DNA of 64,000 nucleotides from Wolfiporia cocos (lineage: Eukaryota > Basidiomycota > Agaricomycetes > Polyporales > Phaeolaceae): contig JACCLO010000002.1 of assembly GCA_029448655.1 (NCBI GenBank), forward strand, positions 3,534,001-3,598,000, in the 5' to 3' direction. Positions 9,322 through 19,181 of this stretch are shown in pieces. Both the position numbers and the translations under genes were made by a program. Within the stretch, counting starts at the first letter, position 1. Each line of letters begins with the position of its first letter. The notes under the pieces are model-generated. The model was not told where the DNA came from. It ran no database searches and worked only from the letters and a program-made list of their open reading frames with translations.

Positions 9322-11791
9322 ACTGCGCACGGGCCTCAGACGATACCCTGTGATAGAGGTCAAGCGTGGGACGCGCGGGATTGAGCTTGTAAATGTTATG
9401 TTCTGCAGCATCAGGTATATACTTGTAGGGTATCTTACTGTGATCATTTAGCCAGAGAAAAGGGATTACCCGCCTTAAAACAGACATTACTCAGATGAGA
9501 TTGCAACACACAGCAAGGGTGAGCAAAGTAATATGCTTAAGTAGATTGGCAAGCATAGCTCATTTGTAGCCGAGATGCGGCGCAGTGAGATTGTGCATTG
9601 AGCATGACCACCCGCATCCCCACACGCGAGTCACTACACCCCCATTGCAAGGCATAGTAACGAACCGTCGAGATATCGACCGGAGAAAGCAAGACTTGTG
9701 ACAGTGACAGTGACACAGACACTTGCACTTGATTGTGGCAAGGATCGAACTCGATCGAGACTCGATCGCGTGCCTGGCGGAGTCGCATCTGGACGGCCTG
9801 AAGTTGTACTAATAATCCTATTTCATGCACAACTCTTCGGGATGAACTGACCAAAGTTTCAACGGCTTGAGCTGCATCTATAGCTCCTTCTCGACTCGAC
9901 TGTACTGGTGACGCATTTCTAGCTGAGTCTGTCGCTTAGACTTGAAGGTATTGTGAGTAGACAGGCGAACTCGATAGCTAGCTGCTTCCACAGGGTTATG
10001 ATCTCGCCACTTTATAGCAGGGGCTGAAAGAAGAGGTATGATTGCTCTGCTTGTCACGAGCTGATCCTGTATCAATATGCAAGCGGTCTCTACCATTGCG
10101 GCGGCCGAGATTGTCTTAACGACACGAGGGTGACCAGGACCCGATCGTACGGATCTCTGCGTTATGTACCGGCTACTTCTGCCAAGCTGTATTCTGACAG
10201 AAGCTACCACAACCCTAATGGGATACCTATGACGTTGTGGGACATACTTTTTGGCGGTCAGCTCCAACGGTGCGTTGGAAGCCACCTTGCTTGTATCTCG
10301 AGGCAGATAATTTAAACAGCCGCGGCTGAAGACGGTACTCAAGATCCAGCTTCTTTATTTTGTAGCTCGCCTGTTAGGCGGATATGAACCCTGATGTGAA
10401 CCGGCACGGTCTTTTCGTCAGGGATTGGAGCTACACTCAGCCGCCAAAAAGTGGGGTGGTTCTTGGCTGCCTCCGACTCTTGAGCAAAGTGGAGCTGATG
10501 ATCTTCCAAGTGATTCCGTGCTGAGCGTGGGCGCTGCAGCACACCGTCCTGCATGACAGTGTCTCCCCGGAATGGCTAGACGTTCTCGTGCGTCACAGGG
10601 ACACAGGTGCATTCCGCATGCTGATGCATCCGCTCTCACTGCTTCTTACCCTGGATTCTCTGACACTCCCGTGCTTTCCCCCATTTAGGTGTGCAGCTGC
10701 TCGGCTATCTGTAACGCCTGCCAGTTTCATCCGCAGCGTGCTGGGGTGAATATCGCACGGAATTGATGCAGTTGGCGTCATGACAGGACTAAAATGTCCA
10801 CATATACCATCTCTTGATGCCTTGACGCCATGCTATTCCTATGGCTGACGTATGTTGTACCAATAGCGGGGCTTAATGACGGACGGTCGAAGAGCCTCGA
10901 ATGCCGAAGTAATTGAGTCTTGGAGGCCGCAGCCGCAGACACGTTGATCTGTTGTGTCACAGACTCCACGGAGGAATCATCGAGAGACGAGACGATGATA
11001 CGAAGACCATGCTTCAGCAGCGTGGCCAGATTGGCATCATACACCCCTGCTCGCGCGCAATACGCAATCGTAGTATCCAGTTCCGGTGGAGTTGGAAATG
11101 CACATACGAACTCCCCGCGTCTTGTTCACATCGATACCTCGCTGATAGGATTTGCCATTTAAGGTGCGTCGGAAGTAGACGCAGATTGCGCGTGGGGACG
11201 CCGGCATATCCAAGCCACGCTCTGCGTCCGGTTCATAGCATGAGCAAGTTGGATCACCACAACGATGCCTCAAGACGAATTAGCATCACCAACCGAACAT
11301 GGACTACGTCAAGAACAACCACGGCTCTCTCCGTAGGCGGCTCCATCCGTAGGAGCGCTCCGAAGTAATGACGCTCGAACGGCTTCGGGGAACGCATACT
11401 TTATTTTCTACGCATATGAATGTACAAAGGCGGCTCAATCGTGGTTGGGGTCACAAGATAGCTCGAGATGTGTGTACTGACAAGCATATTCGTTCGCGCA
11501 GATACAACCTATGGGCATGTGGGAGTTAACAGAAACTAGGGCTACAGTATTCGTTATAGACGGCCTCGAACGACGTCCATCTATGTGATGAATTGTCTCC
11601 AGGTATGCTGATATGATACAGGCGGTGACATTAATGCAGTGGTAGGCCGCGCTAGCTAGGATCCCGCTAACAGTACGCTCACGAGTCCGCACTGCGGTTA
11701 AATATAAGTTGATATGGCCCGCGCAGGCAGACTACGAGATACGGTTAGTGGCCAACTTGTACTGGTCGATGACGGCGTACGATGAACTAGG
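9322..11791. other. Gene-poor region of about 2.5 kb
   Basis: No gene could be supported. Frames up to about 150 codons occur on both strands but lack motifs. A short run of GTGACA-type repeats is visible near 9700. On the minus strand around 10,778-11,110, one frame reads ELDTTIAYCARAGVYDANLA followed by TLLKHGLRIIVSSLDDS, which has protein-like composition and might be an exon or relic. No flanking exons could be joined to it with confidence. The region may hold regulatory sequence or decayed mobile DNA. Confidence 0.35.
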
Positions 11792-12136
11792 TCAGACATT
11801 TCCTGCAGCAATGCTACGGCCCTCATACTTTACGCCATTGCGCGATCTTGAAGCGAAGTCGATTGACTGTACACCTACGACGGTGTTAGTCAAGATATTC
11901 TCAGCCTCTGGAATAAGCGGCGTGATCTGACCGTGCGATATACGCGAGGAGCTTCCAGAATCCTTCGGCGATTGTCCTGACCGGCTGGTGGACAAGGGCT
12001 GCTCTCTAGCCTTCTCGTTTGGCATCGCCTGTCGGACAGAATCCCACTGCCGCAGGGTATATGCCGCGAGCTCGCGCGAGTAGCGCTGTTTCTGGGCCTC
12101 GACGGACTGGATGCCGTAGACAGCTGTGGCGGTCAT
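11792..12136 (-). CDS. Small conserved-looking hypothetical protein (114 aa)
   Basis: I do not recognise the family. An uninterrupted frame from a true ATG at 12136 encodes MTATAVYGIQSVEAQKQRYS, continuing RELAAYTLRQWDSVRQAM. This is a basic amphipathic helix with normal protein composition, followed by a Ser-rich linker (SGQSPKDSGSSSR) and a C-terminal part ITPLIPEAENILTN. The codon pattern and the ordered N-terminus argue for a real gene. The end at 11792 assumes no intron, and an intron near the C-terminus cannot be excluded. No signal peptide, metal-binding motif or membrane segment is visible. Confidence 0.42.
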   Translation of the reverse strand: MTATAVYGIQSVEAQKQRYSRELAAYTLRQWDSVRQAMPNEKAREQPLSTSRSGQSPKDSGSSSRISHGQITPLIPEAENILTNTVVGVQSIDFASRSRNGVKYEGRSIAAGNV

Positions 12137-12935
12137 CGTGTACGACGGTGGAATAAAGGTATAGCTCGGTAACTAGCGGTGGGATGCGATGAAATGCTCT
12201 GGGTGAGTGATGGAAACAGCGGCCGTTGGACGTTGAGGGGCGACTTATACCGTCTCCCTAAGCGGCACGCTCCACCCCGTGTATCACTCTGACCCACTGA
12301 CGACATATCCCCGATCGGGGAGGTTCTCAAGTTGCGTTGAGATCCAACGCATCACGATCCGGCGCTAAATGGCGATCGCGCCTGCGACTCCAGCGTGCGA
12401 GCAGTGATGCCGTGCGAGCAGTGATGCCCTGATGCGCCACCGTCCCTGTTATCGCGTGTGCAGGGCCCACGGACTTTGCTCGAGATGTGATCTGTGCGAG
12501 GCTAGACTCTCGCCGAGCATTTTGCCGCCACCAGCAGCACCACACTTTGCATAGATGTACCGACACGACCCAGGTTCACTCTGGCGATAGTCTCCAAACC
12601 AGCTTTGTTATACATCAGAGGTACATATGGTACGAATATACAGTGGATGTAGGTATAGCCACAGAAAGAGCCCGAAAAGCAGAAAATTACTATCGATTAC
12701 AAACCACCTATATTACCCAGTGTCCGATGCAGTAGAAACGTATGGGCTACAGTAAATCAGCGATGGAAATGCGTCATGGAACAGATGCAGAACAGTGATT
12801 GCAGAATGCGTGGTATATGGAAATGCGATGAGTGTCCTCGTGGGTTTTATCGTGAGGGGCATTCTGCTAGCCAGAGCAAATCACGTCGATGCGGGTCGTG
12901 GAGAAGGTCGAACGAATGCAAAGGCGTCGGCGCGC
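12137..12935. other. Intergenic region with a short tandem duplication
   Basis: About 800 bp between two minus-strand genes. It contains a perfect 17-bp direct duplication at 12395-12411 and 12412-12428 (unit starting GTGCGAGCAG). No coding sequence is supported. The open frame antisense to the next gene is a shadow. Confidence 0.45.
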
Positions 12936-13895
12936 TTACGCGCGGGCGAAGCGCCAGTTGGAGCTGTCCGTCCTTTTGTGGGCGGCAGGCCTAGCCTGGG
13001 GAGTGGTGCACCCGGCACCAAGCATAACACCACCAGTGAGCACCGTAGTCTTGCCGCCGTCGTAGTTCGTCACTTCTTTCTTCGAGGTGTCAACGAAGAC
13101 ACGCGCCTGCCTCGCCCGCTCGCGGCGCGACAGCTTGCCCTTGGGCCTCTCGTCCGCAGGCGACGTGGAAAGGGTAGTCGCGGAGTCGAACGAGTCGATG
13201 CTCTCGTCAGAGGAGAAGGTGAAGCCAGAGCTGGAGCTGGACGAGCTGGAGCGAGAATGAACCGAGCAGATGGAGACTGGCGAAGAAGTCTTGGAGCGCG
13301 GCGGAACAGGGACAGCGGGGAATTGAGTAATGAGGGGAGACAACCAGGATGGCTCGCGTACTTCGTCAGCGATCATAGCGAACAGCTGCTCGTCCTCGTC
13401 CTCGTCGATCTCGAGGAGTTGCTGCGCGAGCGTCTTGCTAGATGCCTTCTGGCATGGCTCAGGGAGGCACTCCGCAGTGGCGTGCGCCATCTCCGACCAC
13501 ACCGTGAAGAACTTGCTGACCTTCCCCGAGTCCCAGCTGCCGAAGCGAACGGAGATGCAGCCCGGGTCAATAAAGAGGTCGAACTCCACGCCACCAAGAA
13601 GAGCAATCCACTCGGACCACTCAACGTTGGCAGTGCGGCACGCGTTGTAGACAGGGCGAGGCGGGATGGCGCTGGGAGAGAGGGTGAGGCAGCGGCGGCC
13701 AGAACCACGCAGTGGCTCCGAGGGAACCCATGACGGAGCAAACTGCGCCGTGAGGTTAGTCTCGAGCGCAATCTGAAGCTGGATGATCGTGGTAGCGGAG
13801 TAGCGGTTGATCAGAGAGCGAGTGAGGTACGAGATGGCGTGCGCGAGTGTGACGGAGAGGGAGCCGAATGCAGCAGCGGTGGTGACAGCGGCCAT
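12936..13895 (-). CDS. BTG/Tob-domain anti-proliferative-type protein
   Basis: A single exon of 319 codons from ATG 13895 (MAAVTTAAAFGSLSVTLAHA). Residues about 5-135 match the BTG fold in order: an N-terminal helical part (AISYLTRSLINRYSATTI), then QFAPSWVPSEPLRGSGRRCL with the typical P..GSG.RC turn, a spacer, and GVEFDLFIDPGCISVRFG, equivalent to the family's LxLWVDPGEVSxRxG. In animals this domain binds the CAF1 deadenylase of CCR4-NOT and slows proliferation. The same partner is expected here but is inferred. A Ser-rich disordered middle and a short C-terminal segment (TTVLTGGVMLGAG...NWRFARA) follow. The frame continues upstream of 13895, but that part looks like 5' leader. Confidence 0.78.
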   Translation of the reverse strand: MAAVTTAAAFGSLSVTLAHAISYLTRSLINRYSATTIIQLQIALETNLTAQFAPSWVPSEPLRGSGRRCLTLSPSAIPPRPVYNACRTANVEWSEWIALLGGVEFDLFIDPGCISVRFGSWDSGKVSKFFTVWSEMAHATAECLPEPCQKASSKTLAQQLLEIDEDEDEQLFAMIADEVREPSWLSPLITQFPAVPVPPRSKTSSPVSICSVHSRSSSSSSSSGFTFSSDESIDSFDSATTLSTSPADERPKGKLSRRERARQARVFVDTSKKEVTNYDGGKTTVLTGGVMLGAGCTTPQARPAAHKRTDSSNWRFARA

Positions 13896-15086
13896 TGCAA
13901 AGATTGACGTGGTAGGATTAAATGATAGGCTGTTTGGGAGAGATCGGACGGCAGAGTTGTGAAGTGAATCGACCTGCGATATGCGTGCGGGAGTAATCGC
14001 GCTGAAGACGGGTATGTCGAATGCGATGGAGGTTGCGGGTGAGATGTCCCTGAAGTCGTGCAAAGGTGTCAAGGAATGGACGATGCAACAACAATAATAA
14101 GTCTGCATGAAGGTTAATCATGGTGCGAAGACGGTGCAATATACAAATGCATACCTAAGAAGAGCTGGTTTGAGACTAAGGAGAGATGAGCAGTTGGAAC
14201 CAAATCCTGGGTTGGGAAAGACCCTGGCTCAAGGTCTGGTACTTATACACGGTCCTCGAGGCAAACAGCGCCCAAGAGAACAATGGGCATGACACAGCAT
14301 TGGGTACGTATCGAGGGGAGAACAAAAGGCTTGCTTGGACAAAAGGACTCGATAATGGATGCCTTTCTGGGTCACAAGTGATCACTCGGGACGGAGGCTT
14401 TTCGCGGGCGTTCTTCCGTATTTGGCAGGTCCCATAATGAAAACAATTGCGGGCGCACTCGGCGTCCGCCTTCGCTCGCTCTCCATGACAGGCCAGCTGA
14501 TGTGCCCTTCGAGAACGCCTCCCTGCGCTGCGTTCTGATGTATTCGGCGGCGCAACCAAGGGGCACGCTTTTGTCTGTCGCCATCTTGTCAAGGCGGTAC
14601 CGTCGCGTTCGTCCACGGTCTCGATTCAACCACCTACCATTGCCAACGTCTCCGCATGATGAGCGTCGATGTCGCTCATGCGAGTTCTGCCTGCCGATGT
14701 CTTCAGGGTATGATTTTTCACGTATCAGAATCGCGTGGATCAGAGAGCCGTAGCCGTTCGACGCCACCAATTGCGCGATTCGGGACCGACTGTTTTCTGA
14801 TATGATTTGAGTCCGCGACCCGTAGCGATCATTGTGAAATGGAGGCGCAGTCAGTGTACCGTGGTAGAGTCAGGGTCGACCGGCCCCGCCACTACATGAG
14901 CCACTCCAGCCACTCGGGCCGTGGAGTTTTCCAATCTCCGCCTAAACCTAACCCCGTCTTTGCAAACTCTAAATACATACCTTCGTCCACGGCCAGGTCG
15001 ACCCCCAGCGCTCCCTAAGCGTCGCTCAAAAGTTTCACTCCTTCGACGCCGACACCTTTCTTTTCCAGTCGTTCTACGCATCCAAA
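13896..15086. promoter_or_regulatory. Divergent upstream region of the BTG gene and RPS27
   Basis: About 1.2 kb between two divergent start codons. No gene is supported. Near 14,940-14,957 the sequence CTAAACCTAACCCCG resembles the telobox/HomolE-like elements found in many ribosomal protein promoters. The stretch from there to the ATG is rich in pyrimidines (for example TTTCTTTTCC), as expected for a highly expressed fungal gene. Confidence 0.4.
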
Positions 15087-15543
15087 ATGGTGTGTGCTCT
15101 TGTTCCGCTAGTCTGAATGGCTTCCCGCAGTTCTGACGAATCTGCACCGCTCGTGTCTCATATCTGCCTCGTCTAACAGACTCTCGCCGTCGACCTTCTC
15201 AACCCCACTGCCGAGACCGAAAAGAGGAGGCACAAGCTCAAGCGACTTGTGCAGTCGCCCAACTCTTACTTCATGGACGTGAAGTGCCCTGGTACGTCTC
15301 ATGTTTGCGGCTGAGTAAGCCATCCTCAACCTTGTTCTGCGCACCTCCAGGCTGCTTCGCTATCACAACGGTCTTCTCGCACGCACAGACTGTCGTTCTT
15401 TGCGGCGCTTGCGCGAGTGTCCTGTGCCAGCCAACGGGTGGTAAGGCGAGACTCACTGAGGGTGCGTTTATTCATCAGAGCCTTCTGCTTTGTTCTAATT
15501 AGTGGTAAAATAATTAGGGAGCTCGTACCGTCGGAAGAACTAG
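15087..15543 (+). CDS. RPS27: 40S ribosomal protein S27 (eS27)
   Basis: Small-subunit ribosomal protein with a C4 zinc finger. Four exons join perfectly. Exon 1 is only the ATG (15087-15089), followed by a GTGTGT intron ending CTAACAG. Exon 2 (15180-15291) reads [20 protein letters not shown] and ends YFMDVKCPG. Exon 3 (15351-15461) reads [20 protein letters not shown] and [13 protein letters not shown]. Exon 4 (15518-15543) gives SSYRRKN and TAG. The zinc ligands are C-P-G-C and C-G-A-C. The length of about 83 residues is typical. The final exon has SSYRRKN where CSFRRK is usual. Confidence 0.96.
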
Positions 15544-15886
15544 ATCTTTCCTTCGCACGGACAATTCTCATCACCTCTGTATCTCACCTCGCATTCATGA
15601 CGCATCGCTTTGCCACACCCACAGTTCTGCAAACCGTCAGTAGTGTACAGTAATTCAGAGCGCATTCTCTGATTACGGTGCCATCGACTCGCACGCCAGC
15701 GGTCTGGAGGTTTGTTTGACCATCATCGTCTGCTCTTATGCTCTTATGCTTGTATGATTTAAGTGATTGTAGGAATGCGCACTTCGCGTTAGCCGATGCA
15801 TCTATGCTATATAAGCGAAGGGGTGAACATTCATTCTAATAGTGTGTCGGTCTGGCGCGGCGTGAATGAAATGTTATAGCTTTGGG

Positions 15887-17342
15887 TTACATCTTCGCCT
15901 TTATCCCGGCCTGGTCTGGAGGCGCAATTCCCCGTGCACGTACAACCCCTTCCTGGGATGCCACTGCGATCAACGTTCCACGCTGAGTGTACATCTATTC
16001 TCGCGGATTTTAGAATATTAGCAAGCAAAGTGGAAGCGACATCATACGCACACGACCATGGACCATGCCTCGTCCGCCTCCTGACCGCGGCGATTCGACC
16101 TAAGAATGAAGTGAGTACGAACATGTCATACTTAGCGAACAATCCATACTACGTAGAGTAGCCAGTCCCCGCAATCGAAGTCATTGCTAGAACATCCGAT
16201 ACATAAGCGGAATTACTGTCAGAACGATAAATTGCATCTCACTCGTAGAACCAGATGGTGTGGTCGAGAGAGATCTGCGCGAACGTTCATGAACGGTTGG
16301 TTTATTAGACATCACAGGATAGACGACCTCACCAGCATGTTCAATTGCCGGGGAGACTCGTCGTATGAATTGAGTCCCAGCGTGCGCCGCACTACCCCAA
16401 TGCTGACAACCAATTGAGACGCGTGGCATAAATATATGTGCAGGGAGGTTGCACTCACAACTGCGAGTCTGAAATGTAACTCAGGATGCACTGAACAACC
16501 CAACTCAGTGACCACCTCAATTGTCGCACGAATTAGACAGACCTTCTGGAAGGATGCGTCGTATTTTGGGATATTTCGTACCTTGAACCACCACATGTAT
16601 ACGATCGCACCGTCGGAAGCATTGACGATGCCTGCCGTCTTTACAGCCATAGGGCTTCTCCGACGCTCCTGCAAAGTGCGACGCTCAGTACATCGAAATG
16701 CAGTTCCGATGCTATATACCAACCTCTACGTATTCTTCGGCATATTTCCTCATTCTTGGATCCAAATCCTTGGATTGAAGTAATTTCTCATAGTACGCTT
16801 CCACGTCTTCGCATTCTTCCGGCGGAGAAACACTCGAGGGCATAGGCCATTGATGGCTGAATATTTGCTCTGGCTCTGGTCGTTGGAATGAACACAGCAT
16901 CATGAATATCTTGCGGCCTTGCTGGGAAGCCTCTACCGAGCGTGTGGCATAGGAACGACCGTCGCGTGGTCTGCCGACACGATAGATGATGGGGTGCGCG
17001 GGCGACGCACCCAGCAAGAAATAGCACTAGCGAATGCACTGTCAATAGTCCAGATTCATGTTTCTCTATTTGAATCTTACATGTAGAGACTGTTATCGGA
17101 GGCTACAGTCAGAAGGAGCAACGAGTCGATTGGAAACAACTCACATGTAATGCATACTGAGGATCAACACATTTCGTGGCAGATACTAGTGCTTGTGAGA
17201 TGACCTGCCCACCGTACACACTCCTGGCACGGACAGGAACCCAGAGCGACTTGGAACGGTAGAGGTTCGTATCTAGCTGCTCAACCTCTAACGATGTCGC
17301 AATCTGCTCATGTTCTTCCTGACCGTTGTTCACCTCAGCCAT
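15887..17342 (-). CDS. Acyl-CoA thioesterase II (TesB/ACOT8-like), probably peroxisomal
   Basis: Hydrolyses acyl-CoA esters to free acid and CoA. The ATG at 17342 (MAEVNNGQEEHEQIATSLEV) has a good context (ATCATGG). A double hot-dog protein follows: the first domain has VPVRARSVYGGQVISQAL and AHPIIYRVGRPRDGRSYATR; the second carries AVKTA, WWFKVRNIPKYDASFQK, then LNMLISLDHTIWFY assembled across an intron, SPRSGGGRGMVHGR, and MYTQRGTLIAVASQEGVVRA. The last exon ends GIKAKM before TAA at 15887. The C-terminal AKM fits the PTS1 consensus for peroxisomal import, as expected for an ACOT8-type enzyme in beta-oxidation. Seven or more short introns are inferred. It is convergent with RPS27. Confidence 0.9.
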
Positions 17343-17670
17343 GATGATCGTAGTGTGAGAGTTTGAATGGGGCGGTAACTGCAAGCCCGGAGACTAAATG
17401 GAGACTACATGATGCGTAACAGCGCCGTAGTCCCTGGTGTTGCAATGGCCACAGCTGAGGGTGAGAAGCGATAACCGACCGGAATGCCGTACGAGCTGTA
17501 ATCAGTCAGGGAAATCAGGCGCGCGACACAACCTCGGTACGGTTAGGTACCCGAATCACACGGGAATCTAAATTGCGGCTAAGTAAGAAGTCTAAGCAGT
17601 GGAGAAGAAAGGAGACACGTTAATACACAGTATGTACGCCTAGATCCGGATCATGTCAGAAAACCAGAGC

Positions 17671-18836
17671 TCAGAATTCTTCGACGTCTATCGTGAACCC
17701 GCATTCATGGCAGACCTGCTTTCCGCTGCCATCGGCGGCCTTCTCAACCACTCCGAAGACGTGCTTATGCTCTTGGTCCTTTCGTTTCTGCCAAACTGTC
17801 TCCCGGGTCCGTCTCCTAAGTTCCTTGAGACCTTCCTCGAACTTCTTGTTCTTCTTTTTCTTCTTCTCGGCTACCCGTCTCTCGTACTCAGCATCGAGAG
17901 CTTCAGGCGATCCCCACTTCTTCCATGCGAAATCCTCTACTTGATATCTGAGGAAGAGCATCATGTTAGCGAATGTAGATTTGTGCGGGTTGGCCTTCAA
18001 CAGATGGGGCATGGCTTCTTGATCTCGGAGCTCCGCTAGTGCATGGAAGTCAGCTAAGTCCGGCTGGCGAGAGAGTTAAATAAGTACCATCCGTGAGGAG
18101 GTAATCCTGCGGGCGGAGCGTCAACAGAGGCAAAGCCAGTATCAGAGCACGACTGACCTCTTTGCATTCTGTCTTTGTGAGCAGACTATACTTCTCAAGC
18201 TTCTCGTTCTTACATCGGTTGCAGATGAGACAGCCAAACACCTTCCTGAACGTCGGATCTATATCTACAGACTGACATTCTCTGCATTTGGGATTGAGGC
18301 TAGAATCAAGGAATATAGCTAGAGAACTCGAGTCAACACGATAATCATAGATATCGTGTGCATACTCACGAGGCGCCAAGCTCTGCATTGCCCTCTGTCG
18401 CTCTCGTTCCTTCTCCTTGGCCCTTACATCTTCGTCGACTTCCCTTCCATCCTCAACAAGGAATCCACCTTTAGAATTGACCATCTTTGATAGATCATAT
18501 TCGAAGTACTTTCCGAGGCGGGAATCGCGCTTCAGCCTGGGAGGGGGCTTAGGAGCAGTCGGAGACGTCGACGTAGCTGGGACGACAGTAAGTGGCCGCT
18601 TGTTATTACTATTCGTAGTGGATGAACTAGAGGCTTCTCGTTCAAGCTCTCTCTGCTTAGCCTTTGCTGCCTTAAGATCAAAATGCTATTCTGAGCTTCT
18701 TTGCGTGGAATGCATGCGCACCTCTTAGTCTGTTAATCTCAATCCGCTTGACCTGTTCCGGAGTCAGGTCCAAGTTCTCCGGTACTCGGGGCGGTGGAGT
18801 GCATGGTCTGGGATTACTGGGGCCAGCGTCCGCCAT
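17671..18836 (-). CDS. RAD14: DNA repair protein RAD14 / XPA homologue
   Basis: Damage-verification and scaffold protein of nucleotide excision repair in the nucleus. The start at ATG 18836 gives MADAGPSNPRPCTPPPRVPE and a charged segment LTPEQVKRIEINRLR. The central exon carries an exact C-x2-C-x17-C-x2-C zinc finger (KCRECQSVD ... CLICNRC) followed by KLEKYSLLTKTECK, as in XPA, and QDYLLTDG. The C-terminal exon reads HKSTFANMMLFLRYQVEDFA, WKKWGSPEALDAEYERR, a Lys-rich run, and ends with a C-x2-C pair (VCHECGFTIDVEEF). The stop TGA is at 17671. Several short introns are inferred. It lies between the thioesterase and RPD3, all on the minus strand. Confidence 0.93.
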
Positions 18837-19181
18837 TGTGAATGATATTGGAAAGGGACAAACAGAAAATGAGATTCTAGTAATAGGCGACTTGGTCGAT
18901 CCCGGAATGGAGCCTGATTCTGAATCAGCGCAGCGCGTTACTACTACTAGCGCCCATGTCGCGGTCACGTACACTGCGACAATATGTCAGGCGCGTCTGC
19001 GAGAACCGCGAATGTATCAGATCTTCGGTACCACTAATGAGTGCGCCGCTTTAGCTTATGTAACTGGCAAGGGCCAAAGCACTCATCAAGCATAGACCGG
19101 GAGATGCAATAAAAATGTATAAAACTAGATGAACGAGCTCCAACTCCATAACACAGTAACACGAGAGAGACGTAAATATAG
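18837..19181. other. Intergenic region between RPD3 and RAD14
   Basis: About 345 bp containing the RAD14 upstream region and the RPD3 3' region. AAUAAA-like and AT-rich sequence near 19,100-19,180 fits a 3' untranslated region of the minus-strand RPD3 gene. No other feature is seen. Confidence 0.4.

Noticed and set aside
9690..9725. GTGACA-type simple repeat
   Set aside because: Too short and imperfect to call more than chance simple sequence.
12795..13733. 312-codon open frame on the plus strand
   Set aside because: It lies antisense to the BTG-domain gene, has Arg/Ala-rich shadow composition and no motif. The opposite strand gives a clear domain.
17653..18039. 128-codon Leu/Phe-rich open frame on the plus strand
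   Set aside because: Its hydrophobic look comes from reading the Lys/Glu-rich C-terminal exon of RAD14 on the wrong strand.
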